Assembly (NCBI RefSeq): GCF_029813785.1 | Contig: NZ_JARVKY010000013.1 | Coordinates: forward strand, 124,001 to 188,000 | DNA: 64,000 bases | Origin: Streptomyces sp. DH41 | GTDB taxonomy: Bacteria; Actinomycetota; Actinomycetes; Streptomycetales; Streptomycetaceae | Reading direction: 5' to 3' | In this document: piece by piece, positions 14,910 to 21,834 of the stretch | Layout: the number at the start of each line of letters is the position of its first letter | Numbering within the stretch: the stretch's first letter is position 1 | Notes under the pieces: model-generated | What the model saw: the letters and a program-made list of their open reading frames with translations, nothing else | What the model was told of the DNA's origin: nothing | Databases searched by the model: none | Position numbers and translations under genes: made by a program

Positions 14910-16264
14910 GGGCGGGTGGCCTCCCGGTGGGTGAGGTGGGCGAGGGTGTCGAAGCCGGTGCCGTCGAAGTCGCCGACCGAGGTGGCCAGGCGGTTCTTCA
15001 GCGGGGCCGTCCAGTGTTCGGGCAGGGCGGCGGGACAACCGGCGAGGAGTCCGGCGACGCTGCCGGCGGTGGCGCCGTTGGAGTCGGTGTCCCAGCCGCC
15101 GGACACCGCGCGGGAGACCGAACCGGTGAAGTCGCCGTCCGCGTGCGTGAGGGCGGCGGCGATCAGGGCGGTGTTGGGAACGGCGTGGACCCAGTGGTGG
15201 GTGGGGGAGTGGCGGGCGTGGAGCGCGTCCACGACGGCGTCGAAGTCGGCGTGCGTCTCGGCGAGGTGGACGGCGTGCCGGACGGCTTCGGCGAGGCGGG
15301 AGCCGGGCGGTACGACCGTGAGGCCGGCGCGCAGGCAGGCGTGGACGTCGTGGGCGCCGGTGGCGGCGGTGGCGATGACGGCCGCCGCGAACATCGCCGC
15401 GTGGACGCCGCCCGCGGTGTGCGTGAGGGTCGCGTCGCGGTGCGCCTGCTCGGCGGCGGCTGCCGGGTCGCCGGGGTTGGTCCAGCCGTGCACGTCGGCG
15501 CGGATCAGGGCGCCGATCCACTCGCGGAAGGGGTTGCGGTGGCGGGCGGTGTGCGGGGGTTCGAGGCCGGCGAGGAGGTTGCGGTAGGCGAGGCGTTCGG
15601 CGGTGAAGGCGCGGCCCGCGGGGAGTTCGTCGAGCCAGACGCGGGCGACGTCGGCGGTGGTGAAGGTCCTGCCGTGGCGTTGGAGGAGCAGGAGGCCGAG
15701 GAGGGGGTAGTTGAGGTCGTCGTCCTCGGGCATGCCGTCGATGTTCTCGGCGAGGGAGGTGGGCGCGGAACGGCGGTTCCACGGGTACGCGCCGGTGAGG
15801 TCCTCGGACAGGCCACGGGCGGTGAAGTAGGTGGTCGGGGGCCAGTTGCCGGTGGCCTTGGCGAGACACCGGATGCCGGTCAGCGGGAGCTTCTCGACGG
15901 GTTTGCCGAGGAGGCAGCCGACGGCTCTGCCCAGCCAGGCGGCTTCCAGGCGGGCACGGGACACGGTCGCGGGGCGCGGCGTGGGCCAGTCGGGGCACAG
16001 GGCCCGGATCCGGTCCAGGTCCGTCGGCTCCGCGTCCGCCAGGGGACTCGGCAGGCCGGCCAGTTCGTCCAGTAGGTCTTCCGCCAGGAGGCGCAGGCGG
16101 GGGGAGGCAGGCCGGGAGGACGCGCCGGCCCGGGCGGGGGCCTCGGAGCCGCCGGCCGCTCGCCAGCGCGCCGCGATCGCCGACGGGTCGCGGCCGTCCT
16201 GCGCCGCCTGGCGCAGCTCGTGGCCGATCAGGTCCTCGGGCTGTACCCAGGTCAGTCGGAGCAT
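14891..16264 (-). CDS. ADP-ribosylglycohydrolase-family protein, fourth of the array
   Basis: A 457-residue member of the ARH/DraG fold family, which removes ADP-ribose from proteins or small molecules with two Mg ions. The domain spans about residues 105-440 after a 100-residue N-terminal extension. The first metal motif is MPEDDDLNYP, where EDD replaces the classical T-D-D-T, as in a divergent ARH subgroup. The second is SGGWDTDSNGATAG, with the expected D-x-D. GLLGKPVE-like GCLLGKPVEKLP marks the nucleotide end. GGAGGGG lies 5 nt before the ATG. It overlaps the previous paralogue by 13 nt and the CoA transferase by 19 nt. Substrate unknown. Confidence 0.85.
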   Translation of the reverse strand: MLRLTWVQPEDLIGHELRQAAQDGRDPSAIAARWRAAGGSEAPARAGASSRPASPRLRLLAEDLLDELAGLPSPLADAEPTDLDRIRALCPDWPTPRPATVSRARLEAAWLGRAVGCLLGKPVEKLPLTGIRCLAKATGNWPPTTYFTARGLSEDLTGAYPWNRRSAPTSLAENIDGMPEDDDLNYPLLGLLLLQRHGRTFTTADVARVWLDELPAGRAFTAERLAYRNLLAGLEPPHTARHRNPFREWIGALIRADVHGWTNPGDPAAAAEQAHRDATLTHTAGGVHAAMFAAAVIATAATGAHDVHACLRAGLTVVPPGSRLAEAVRHAVHLAETHADFDAVVDALHARHSPTHHWVHAVPNTALIAAALTHADGDFTGSVSRAVSGGWDTDSNGATAGSVAGLLAGCPAALPEHWTAPLKNRLATSVGDFDGTGFDTLAHLTHREATRPCPSPT

Positions 16265-17475
16265 CCCGCCCCTCCGATCGCGGTGAACGCCCGCTCGTGG
16301 GCGCGGCGCCGCGCCCTGTCGCGTCCGAAGACCTCCCGGGCCACCGCGGTGAGCGTCGCGGCCGGTTCCCAGAGGTCCAGGCGGCTCGCCTCGGCGACCG
16401 TCTTCGCCCAGTCCTCCGGGACCGGCGATCCCAGCGCCCCGGCCAGCGCGCCCGCCATCGTGGCGATGGAGTCGCAGTCGCGGCCGTAGTTCACCGCGCC
16501 GAGGACCGCGTGCCGGTAGTCGCCGCCGGAGACGAGCAGCATGCCGAGGGCGACGGGCAGTTCCTCGATCGCGTGCACGCGGGACGGGCGGCGGGCGGCC
16601 AGGGAGGGCGCGCGGTAGTCGGGGCCCACCGTGTCGTACGGCGCCACCGCCTCCCGCAGCGGCCCCAGCGCGGACTCGAAGTCCGAGTACCGCGAGGCCG
16701 CCTCACAGACCGCCTCGATCGCCGCCCGGGTGCCGTCCTTCGCCAGGGACAGACAGGCCGCCACCACCGAGTCCGGCGTCGCCCCGGGCGCGCAGGCCGC
16801 GGCCACCGCCGCCGCGAGGACACCGGCCGCCTCCCGGCCGTACGACGACTGGTGCGCGCCCGCGATGTCCAGCGCCTCGGCGTAGGCGCCCGCCGGGTGG
16901 GCGGCGTTGACCAGGCCGACCGGGGCCATGTACATCGCGGCACCGCAGTTGACGATGTTGCCGGTGCCCGCCTCGCGGGGGTCCACGTGGCCGTAGTGGA
17001 TCCTCGCGACCAGCCATTTCTCCGCCAGGAAGATCCGCTGGAGCGGGAGCGCCTCGGCCTCCAGTTCCGGGATCCAGCGTGGGGCGGTCATCAGGTCCGG
17101 GACCAGGTGTTCGGCGACCGAGTGGGCGTCGAGGTGGTCGCGGACCGTGCCGTACACCCGTACCAGCGCGTGGGTCATCAAGGTGTCGTCGGTGACGTGG
17201 CCGTCGCCCTTGTGGTACGGGGCGATGGGGCGGGCGGTGCGCCAGTCGTCGCCGTTCCAGGGGCCGACGACGCCGTGGACGCGGCCGCCGTGGCGTTCGA
17301 GGATCTGCTCGGGGGAGTAGCCCTCGACCGGGCCGCCGAGCGCGTCGCCGACGGCCGCGCCGACGAGGGCGCCGGTGACGCGCTCCTCCAGGCTCGCCGT
17401 GCCGTTGCCGGCCGTGCCGGTGTCCGTTGTGGCGTTGTCCGTTGTGGCGTTGTCCGTTGTGCCGGGTGTCCTCAT
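16252..17475 (-). CDS. ADP-ribosylglycohydrolase-family protein, third of the array
   Basis: A 407-residue ARH-family protein with intact active-site signatures. VTGALVGAAVGDALGGPVEGY is the family N-terminus (about residues 30-50), GDGHVTDDTLMTH is the first metal-binding loop, and NYGRDCDSIATMAGALAG is the second. Inserted between them is the ARH feature TGNIVNCGAAMYMAPVGLVNAA. It should be catalytically competent for hydrolysis of an ADP-ribosyl bond. The first 20 residues are a Thr/Asn/Asp-rich repeat encoded by 15-bp tandem units. It overlaps the paralogues before and after by 4 and 13 nt. Confidence 0.9.
   Translation of the reverse strand: MRTPGTTDNATTDNATTDTGTAGNGTASLEERVTGALVGAAVGDALGGPVEGYSPEQILERHGGRVHGVVGPWNGDDWRTARPIAPYHKGDGHVTDDTLMTHALVRVYGTVRDHLDAHSVAEHLVPDLMTAPRWIPELEAEALPLQRIFLAEKWLVARIHYGHVDPREAGTGNIVNCGAAMYMAPVGLVNAAHPAGAYAEALDIAGAHQSSYGREAAGVLAAAVAAACAPGATPDSVVAACLSLAKDGTRAAIEAVCEAASRYSDFESALGPLREAVAPYDTVGPDYRAPSLAARRPSRVHAIEELPVALGMLLVSGGDYRHAVLGAVNYGRDCDSIATMAGALAGALGSPVPEDWAKTVAEASRLDLWEPAATLTAVAREVFGRDRARRRAHERAFTAIGGAGCSD
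17421..17465 (-). repeat. 15-bp tandem repeat in the N-terminal coding region
   Basis: The unit TGTCCGTTGTGGCGT (plus strand) is present at 17421 and 17436, with a third imperfect copy at 17451. It encodes a repeated Asn-Ala-Thr-Thr-Asp in the third array gene and is close to its start codon. Confidence 0.85.
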
Positions 17476-18773
17476 GTCGTCTGTCGCCCTTCTGGTCGGG
17501 ACGGTTGCGTGGCGTACAGGCGTCCGGCGAGCTCGACCAGGTCGGTGCCGGTGAGCCGGGGCAGTACGCAGCCGGGGAGCGTGCGGCAGGTCTCCCGCCA
17601 GGGCGCCGGGATCGACGTGCCGCCGCCCAGTGCGCCGGTGAGGGCGCCCGCCAGGGCGGGGGCGGAGTCCGCGAGCCGGGAGAGGCAGGCCGCCGCCGGT
17701 ACCGCCTCCGCGAGGCGGCCCCCGGCGGCGGTGGCCAGTGCGAGGGCGACCGGGACGGTCTCGGCGGCGGCGATGCCGTAGCTGTAGACGTGGTCGACGA
17801 TTCCGTGCTCCAGCAGCGGGACGAGGGCGAAGGCGCTCTCGGCGTCCGCCGCCAGCGCCAGTGCCTGGCGGGCGTTGCGGGCGATCTCCGTATCCTCGGG
17901 CAGCTCGGCGAGCGCGGCCGTCACACAGGCGCGCACACCGGCGCCGTCGAGGGCGCACGACAGTGCCGCCGCCATGGCCCGGGCGCCGTGCACGCCGTCG
18001 CCGTCCTGGGTGTACCGGGCGTCGAACTCGGCGAGGTCGGCGGCGAGACGCGGGGCGCCGGGGTGGGCGACGGCGAGGACGCAGGCCCTCACGCAGGCGG
18101 CGTCGTCGAAGTAGTGCGGGTTGTCGTGGCCGGTGGCGGGCGGGCGCAGGCCGGTGGCGAGGTTGCCGAGCCCGGCTCGTACCGAGATGCGGGCGCGCAG
18201 CGGAAGTACGGCCGACTCGACCTCGGGGGCGCGTTCCGCCGCGGCGGCCACCTCGCTTGCCACGGCGTTCCAGGTCAGGTCGATCGCGGCGCGCATCCGG
18301 CGTTCCCGGCTCAGGTCCCCGAGCGCGCTGTCGTCCCCGGCGCGCAGCACCGCCTCCGCCGCGAACGCGGCCCATTCGGCGTCGTCCGACGGGCCGAGGC
18401 GCAGCGGCTCCGGGGGCTGGTTCAGGGCGATGGGGACGGGGAGGGTGGTGGTCGCGTTCCGCTCGGCGAAGGTGTCCAGTTCGCGGGTGAGGCGGCGCGT
18501 CCACTCGGGCATCCGGGCGGCCCGGTGCCGGGCGGCGGGCCAGCCGGCGGCGTCCCCCGCGGCGAGTCCGAGGAGGAGCCCTTCGACGCGGTCGGGGCGC
18601 GTTGCCGGGTGGGGCGGTGTGGCGGGCGCGGTCCCTGGTGTGCGGGGCGGTGTGGCGGGCTCGGTCCCCGGCCGGTGCCCGCTCCCGGTGGGCGCGGCCT
18701 CCTCCGGGGCGCCGGGCGGGGCGACGTACGCGGTGGTGACCGGTTCCTCACCTGCGGGACGTGCCCTGCTCAC
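17472..18773 (-). CDS. Degenerate ADP-ribosylglycohydrolase-family protein, second of the array
   Basis: A 433-residue protein that keeps the ARH frame (EGLLLGLAAGDAAGWP at about 64-79) but has altered both metal loops. The first reads LGPSDDAEWA where the family has T-D-D-T. The second reads CLSRLADSAPALAGALTGA where the family has G-R-D-x-D-T/S, so the first aspartate of the pair is lost. The N-terminal 55 residues are a Pro/Ala/Thr-rich low-complexity stretch. It may be an inactive regulator or partner of the intact paralogues. It is coupled by 4-nt ATGA overlaps on both sides. Confidence 0.8.
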   Translation of the reverse strand: MSRARPAGEEPVTTAYVAPPGAPEEAAPTGSGHRPGTEPATPPRTPGTAPATPPHPATRPDRVEGLLLGLAAGDAAGWPAARHRAARMPEWTRRLTRELDTFAERNATTTLPVPIALNQPPEPLRLGPSDDAEWAAFAAEAVLRAGDDSALGDLSRERRMRAAIDLTWNAVASEVAAAAERAPEVESAVLPLRARISVRAGLGNLATGLRPPATGHDNPHYFDDAACVRACVLAVAHPGAPRLAADLAEFDARYTQDGDGVHGARAMAAALSCALDGAGVRACVTAALAELPEDTEIARNARQALALAADAESAFALVPLLEHGIVDHVYSYGIAAAETVPVALALATAAGGRLAEAVPAAACLSRLADSAPALAGALTGALGGGTSIPAPWRETCRTLPGCVLPRLTGTDLVELAGRLYATQPSRPEGRQTT

Positions 18774-20428
18774 GGTGTCACCCCCGCCCTCGCGTCGCCG
18801 TCCGGCACGGGTTCGTTCCCTTCCCGCCCGGCGAGGCTCGCCTCCGGTACGGGCGCACCGTGCCGCGCCGGGCGCCGGCCCGGTGCCGCGAGGGTGTCGA
18901 TCCGTACGGAGTCGCCGTGCCCTGCGAGCGCGTGGCCGGGTGCCGGAGCGCTCCTGCCCTCCGGTTCCGGGGCGGGGCCGTCGCCCGGTTCCGGGGCGAG
19001 CCCATGGCCTGGTTCCGGGGCGGGGCCGTCGCCCGGTTCCGGGGCGTGCTCATGGCCCGGTGCGGGCCTGGGCCTTCGATCCGGTGTGGGCTTCTGCCCG
19101 TGCTCCGGTGCGGGCGCCTGTCCCTGGCCCGTTGCGGGCCCTGGTCTTGGCTCCGTTTCCGGAGCGAGGTCGTTGCCCGGCCCGTGCGCCGTTGCGGGCC
19201 CTGGTCTTGGCTCCGTTTCCGGAGCGAGCCCATCGCCGGGCCCGTGCCCCGCTGCGGGCCCCGGCCCGTGCCCCGGTGTCCGCGCCGGCCCGGTGGGGTC
19301 CGCGCCGACGGGGCCCGGTACGGATCCGGCGTGCGGTGTGGCGCGTTCGGCCGGGGTGTCGCCCCGGTGAGGGGGCGCGTCCCGCGGGGTGTCCCCGGGC
19401 CTGGTGGTGCGGGAGCGGTCTTCCGGGGCTTCCGCGTCCCGCGTCAGCAGATCCGCCACCTCCAGCACATGGTGTCCGGCCATCGCCGGCAGGCAGCTGC
19501 CGCGGGCCGGGCCGATGGCCGCCGCCCACTCGGCCGGGATGGCGGCGGCCCCCTGGGTGGCGCCGGCCAGGGCGCCGGCCACCGCTGCCGTGGTGTCGGC
19601 GTCGCGGCCCATGTTGACGGCCGTCAGCACGGCGTCCGTGAAGTCGCCGTCGGCCGCCGCGTACGCCCCGAAGGCCAGGGCGACCGCCTCGGGCGCCAGG
19701 TCGGTCCAGGGGTAGCCGCCGATGACCACCGCGGAGCGGACGGCGCGTTCGCCGAGATGGGCCGCCGTCATCGCGCGGCGCAGGCAGCGGGCCGTCCAGG
19801 AGTCGTCCGGGACGACGGCCAGGGCGGAGGCCACGACCGCGACGGGCGGCGCCCCCGCCATCGCCGCCGCGACTCCCGCCGCCACCGCCTGGCCGCCGTA
19901 GATGCCCTCGCCGTCGTGGCTGACCGACCCGTCGATCGCCACCAGCCGGGCCGCCTCGGCGGGACGGCCCGCCGCGAACACACCGTGGGGCGCCGCCCGC
20001 ATGGCCAGTCCGTCGCTCCAGGCATGACGGTGCTGGGCGGAGACCGGGGCGGCCAGACCGCGGCGCAGGTTCTCCAGGGTGCCGCGTTCGCTGAAGCCCG
20101 CGCCCCGGAACGGGCCCTCCTCCCGGTCCGCGATCCACTCGTGCCACGCCGTCTCGACATGGGCCGGGGTGAGCGCGGAGCCGTAGCGGGCCAGCAGCAG
20201 GCCCGAGAAGATCGCGTACTCGGTGTCATCGGTGCCGGCCGGCTTCTTGGCCACGTAGCCCGTGATGCGACCCCAGCGGGCTCGGATCTCGGAGGGTTTC
20301 ATGTTCTCGGCCGGAGCCCCGAGGGCGTCCCCGACGGCCAGTCCGAGCAGCGCGCCCCGGGCCCGTTCGCGGAGTCCGACGGCGTCCCCGGACGCGGGGG
20401 CCGGGGGAATGCAGGCGGTTGATGCCAT
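18770..20428 (-). CDS. ADP-ribosylglycohydrolase with long repetitive tail, first of the array
   Basis: A 552-residue protein. Residues 20-335 form an intact ARH domain: ARGALLGLAVGDALGAPAE, AGTDDTEYA with TDDT at 66-69, DGEGIYGGQAVAAGVAAA, and VNMGRDADTTAAVAGALAG with Asp276 and Asp278. Residues 336-552 are a low-complexity Pro/Gly/Glu/His tail made of imperfect repeats, including a 20-residue unit duplicated almost exactly at DNA level. The ATG has a strong purine-rich site (GGAGAGGAGAGG) upstream and is the first gene of the operon. The tail may be a flexible linker or a surface-exposed segment; no signal peptide is seen. Confidence 0.9.
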   Translation of the reverse strand: MASTACIPPAPASGDAVGLRERARGALLGLAVGDALGAPAENMKPSEIRARWGRITGYVAKKPAGTDDTEYAIFSGLLLARYGSALTPAHVETAWHEWIADREEGPFRGAGFSERGTLENLRRGLAAPVSAQHRHAWSDGLAMRAAPHGVFAAGRPAEAARLVAIDGSVSHDGEGIYGGQAVAAGVAAAMAGAPPVAVVASALAVVPDDSWTARCLRRAMTAAHLGERAVRSAVVIGGYPWTDLAPEAVALAFGAYAAADGDFTDAVLTAVNMGRDADTTAAVAGALAGATQGAAAIPAEWAAAIGPARGSCLPAMAGHHVLEVADLLTRDAEAPEDRSRTTRPGDTPRDAPPHRGDTPAERATPHAGSVPGPVGADPTGPARTPGHGPGPAAGHGPGDGLAPETEPRPGPATAHGPGNDLAPETEPRPGPATGQGQAPAPEHGQKPTPDRRPRPAPGHEHAPEPGDGPAPEPGHGLAPEPGDGPAPEPEGRSAPAPGHALAGHGDSVRIDTLAAPGRRPARHGAPVPEASLAGREGNEPVPDGDARAGVTP

Positions 20429-20674
20429 GCGGCCTCTCCTCTCCCTTTGCGGATGTGTCCCCGGTGCGGTGCGCCGCGCAGCCTCTCAGGCCTCAGCGTC
20501 ACCCGGTCGACATGTGTGCAGCCAAGATCACGGATGAGCGCCAGAGGGTAAAACCGCAGGTAAGCCCAGCCTTTCCTTGCTGGCGACACGGAAATGACCG
20601 GCGTAGATTGGGTGTTGTCGAGAAGTAGAACTTGTCCAAACTGGCTTCCGAACCAACCTCCCGGGGGGACCCTC
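20429..20674. other. Divergent intergenic region between the ARH array and the metal transporter
   Basis: A 246-bp gap carrying the promoters of both directions. I see no pair of hexamers I would defend. A 19-mer at 20556-20574 resembles an iron box at 11 of 19 positions. No RNA motif could be confirmed. Confidence 0.5.
20556..20574 (+). promoter_or_regulatory. Weak iron-box-like sequence upstream of the VIT/CCC1 gene
   Basis: GCAGGTAAGCCCAGCCTTT matches the TTAGGTTAGGCTAACCTAA type consensus of DmdR/IdeR regulators at 11 of 19 positions, including AGGT and CCT in the two half-sites. It lies 100 bp before a predicted Fe/Mn transporter. The match is too weak to be sure. Confidence 0.25.
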
Positions 20675-21406
20675 ATGGCCATCATCGAAACCGCGGCGCC
20701 GCTGCACGAGGCGCACCGTGACAACCACACGCACCGCGACGTGAACGGCGGCTGGCTGCGCCCCGCCGTCTTCGGCGCGATGGACGGCCTGGTCTCCAAC
20801 CTCGCCCTGATGACCGGTGTCGCTGGCGGCGCGGCCGGTCAGCAGACCGTCGTGCTGAGCGGCCTGGCCGGCCTGGCCGCCGGCGCCTTCTCCATGGCTG
20901 CCGGCGAGTACACCTCCGTCGCCTCGCAGCGCGAACTCGTCGAGGCCGAGCTGGACGTGGAACGCCAACAGCTGAGGAAGCACCCGGCGGACGAGGAGGC
21001 CGAACTGGCCGCGCTCTACGAGGCCCGCGGCGTCGAGACCGGCCTCGCGCGCGAGGTGGCCCGTCAGCTCTCGCGCGATCCCGAGCAGGCCCTGGAGATA
21101 CACGCCCGCGAGGAGCTGGGCATCGACCCCGGCGATCTGCCCTCGCCGCTGGTGGCGGCCGTGTCGTCGTTCGGTTCGTTCGCGCTGGGCGCCCTGCTCC
21201 CCGTCCTGCCGTTCCTGCTGGGTGCCAGTGCGCTGTGGCCCGCGGTGCTGCTCGCGCTGGCCGGGCTGTTCCTGTGCGGCGCGGTGGTCGCCAAGGTGAC
21301 GGCCCGCAGCTGGTGGTACAGCGGACTGCGGCAGCTCGCCCTCGGTGGAGCGGCGGCCGGTGTGACGTACGCCCTGGGCAGCGTGTTCGGAACGGCCGTA
21401 GGATAG
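20675..21406 (+). CDS. VIT1/CCC1-family Fe2+/Mn2+ transporter
   Basis: A 243-residue membrane protein that should move ferrous iron or manganese out of the cytosol. VFGAMDGLVSNLALMTGVAGG is the family helix 1 with its conserved Asp, and AGAFSMAAGEYTSVASQREL is helix 2 with the M-x-x-GEY signature. A cytoplasmic charged domain (about 88-150, many Glu) forms the metal-binding region before three C-terminal helices. CCGGGGGGACC precedes the ATG by about 4 nt. No ferritin-like fusion is present. A 10-bp stem hairpin follows the stop. Confidence 0.9.
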   Translation: MAIIETAAPLHEAHRDNHTHRDVNGGWLRPAVFGAMDGLVSNLALMTGVAGGAAGQQTVVLSGLAGLAAGAFSMAAGEYTSVASQRELVEAELDVERQQLRKHPADEEAELAALYEARGVETGLAREVARQLSRDPEQALEIHAREELGIDPGDLPSPLVAAVSSFGSFALGALLPVLPFLLGASALWPAVLLALAGLFLCGAVVAKVTARSWWYSGLRQLALGGAAAGVTYALGSVFGTAVG

Positions 21407-21417
21407 CCCGGCTCGGA

Positions 21418-21441
21418 ACTTATGCGGCAGTCCGCATAAGT
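21418..21441 (+). terminator. Perfect 10-bp dyad after the VIT gene
   Basis: ACTTATGCGG and CCGCATAAGT flank a 4-nt centre (CAGT), 11 bp after the stop codon. It may be the terminator of the transporter gene, but its AT-rich ends and exact symmetry would also suit an operator. Confidence 0.5.
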
Positions 21442-21528
21442 AGCCGTTACTCGCTGGTTTCGAGTGCGTGATCCCCGGGCATGAGCCGTAAGCGCTGTAG
21501 GCAATGAAGCCTGCCGCGCATTCGCGGA

Positions 21529-21717
21529 GTGAGCGACGACGCTTCCTCCGCGCCCCCCCCCGCACCGACGGACATCGATCTGTCCCCCTCGGTCACCACA
21601 GGCACACCCCAGCCTCCACCGCCGGGCGCGGTACCCCTCCGGGACCGCCGCGACCCCCTCGGTGTCCGCATGCTGGAACGGAATATCCCGCTTTGCGAGA
21701 ACCGCTCCATCATGTAA
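21529..21717 (+). CDS. Possible small proline-rich protein upstream of gltB
   Basis: A 62-codon GTG-initiated frame (VSDDASSAPPPAPTDIDLSP onwards) with high third-position GC, preceded by GCGGA directly adjacent to the start. No similarity is recognised. It overlaps the candidate gltB promoter and could equally be chance coding potential in a GC-rich leader. Confidence 0.22.
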   Translation: MSDDASSAPPPAPTDIDLSPSVTTGTPQPPPPGAVPLRDRRDPLGVRMLERNIPLCENRSIM

Positions 21718-21720
21718 CCT
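21693..21720 (+). promoter_or_regulatory. Possible gltB promoter
   Basis: TTGCGA (21693-21698) and TAACCT (21715-21720) are separated by 16 bp, which would start transcription near 21727, about 108 nt before the gltB start. Only a moderate consensus match. Confidence 0.3.
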
Positions 21721-21834
21721 GCACCAAATTTTGCACTCAAGCAGAGGGCCAGCGTCGTCCCTCGGCACTCGCTCCCCCGGCGCCACCAGGCCCTGGGAGG
21801 CGCCCCCAGCCAGATGACGACGACGGGAGAGCCG

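Larger units (their letters stand above)
21442..21834 (+). other. Long upstream region of gltB
   Basis: Nearly 400 bp without a secure gene. It contains a possible promoter (21693-21720), a short proline-rich open frame (21529-21717), an AT-rich CAAATTTTGC block around 21723-21735 that stands out from the GC-rich background, and a C-tract at 21550. A regulated gltB leader is plausible; no known riboswitch was recognised. Confidence 0.5.

Noticed and set aside
20483..20491. CTCTCAGGC, a glycine-riboswitch-like hallmark, in the ARH-VIT intergenic region
   Set aside because: The rest of the glycine aptamer core (GCCGAAGG-like block and paired arms in order) is missing, and neither flanking gene concerns glycine.
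21446..21461. GTTAC-n6-GTTTC, resembling a GlnR half-site upstream of gltB
   Set aside because: The second half should read GAAAC and there is no second pair of half-sites; the distance to gltB is also large.
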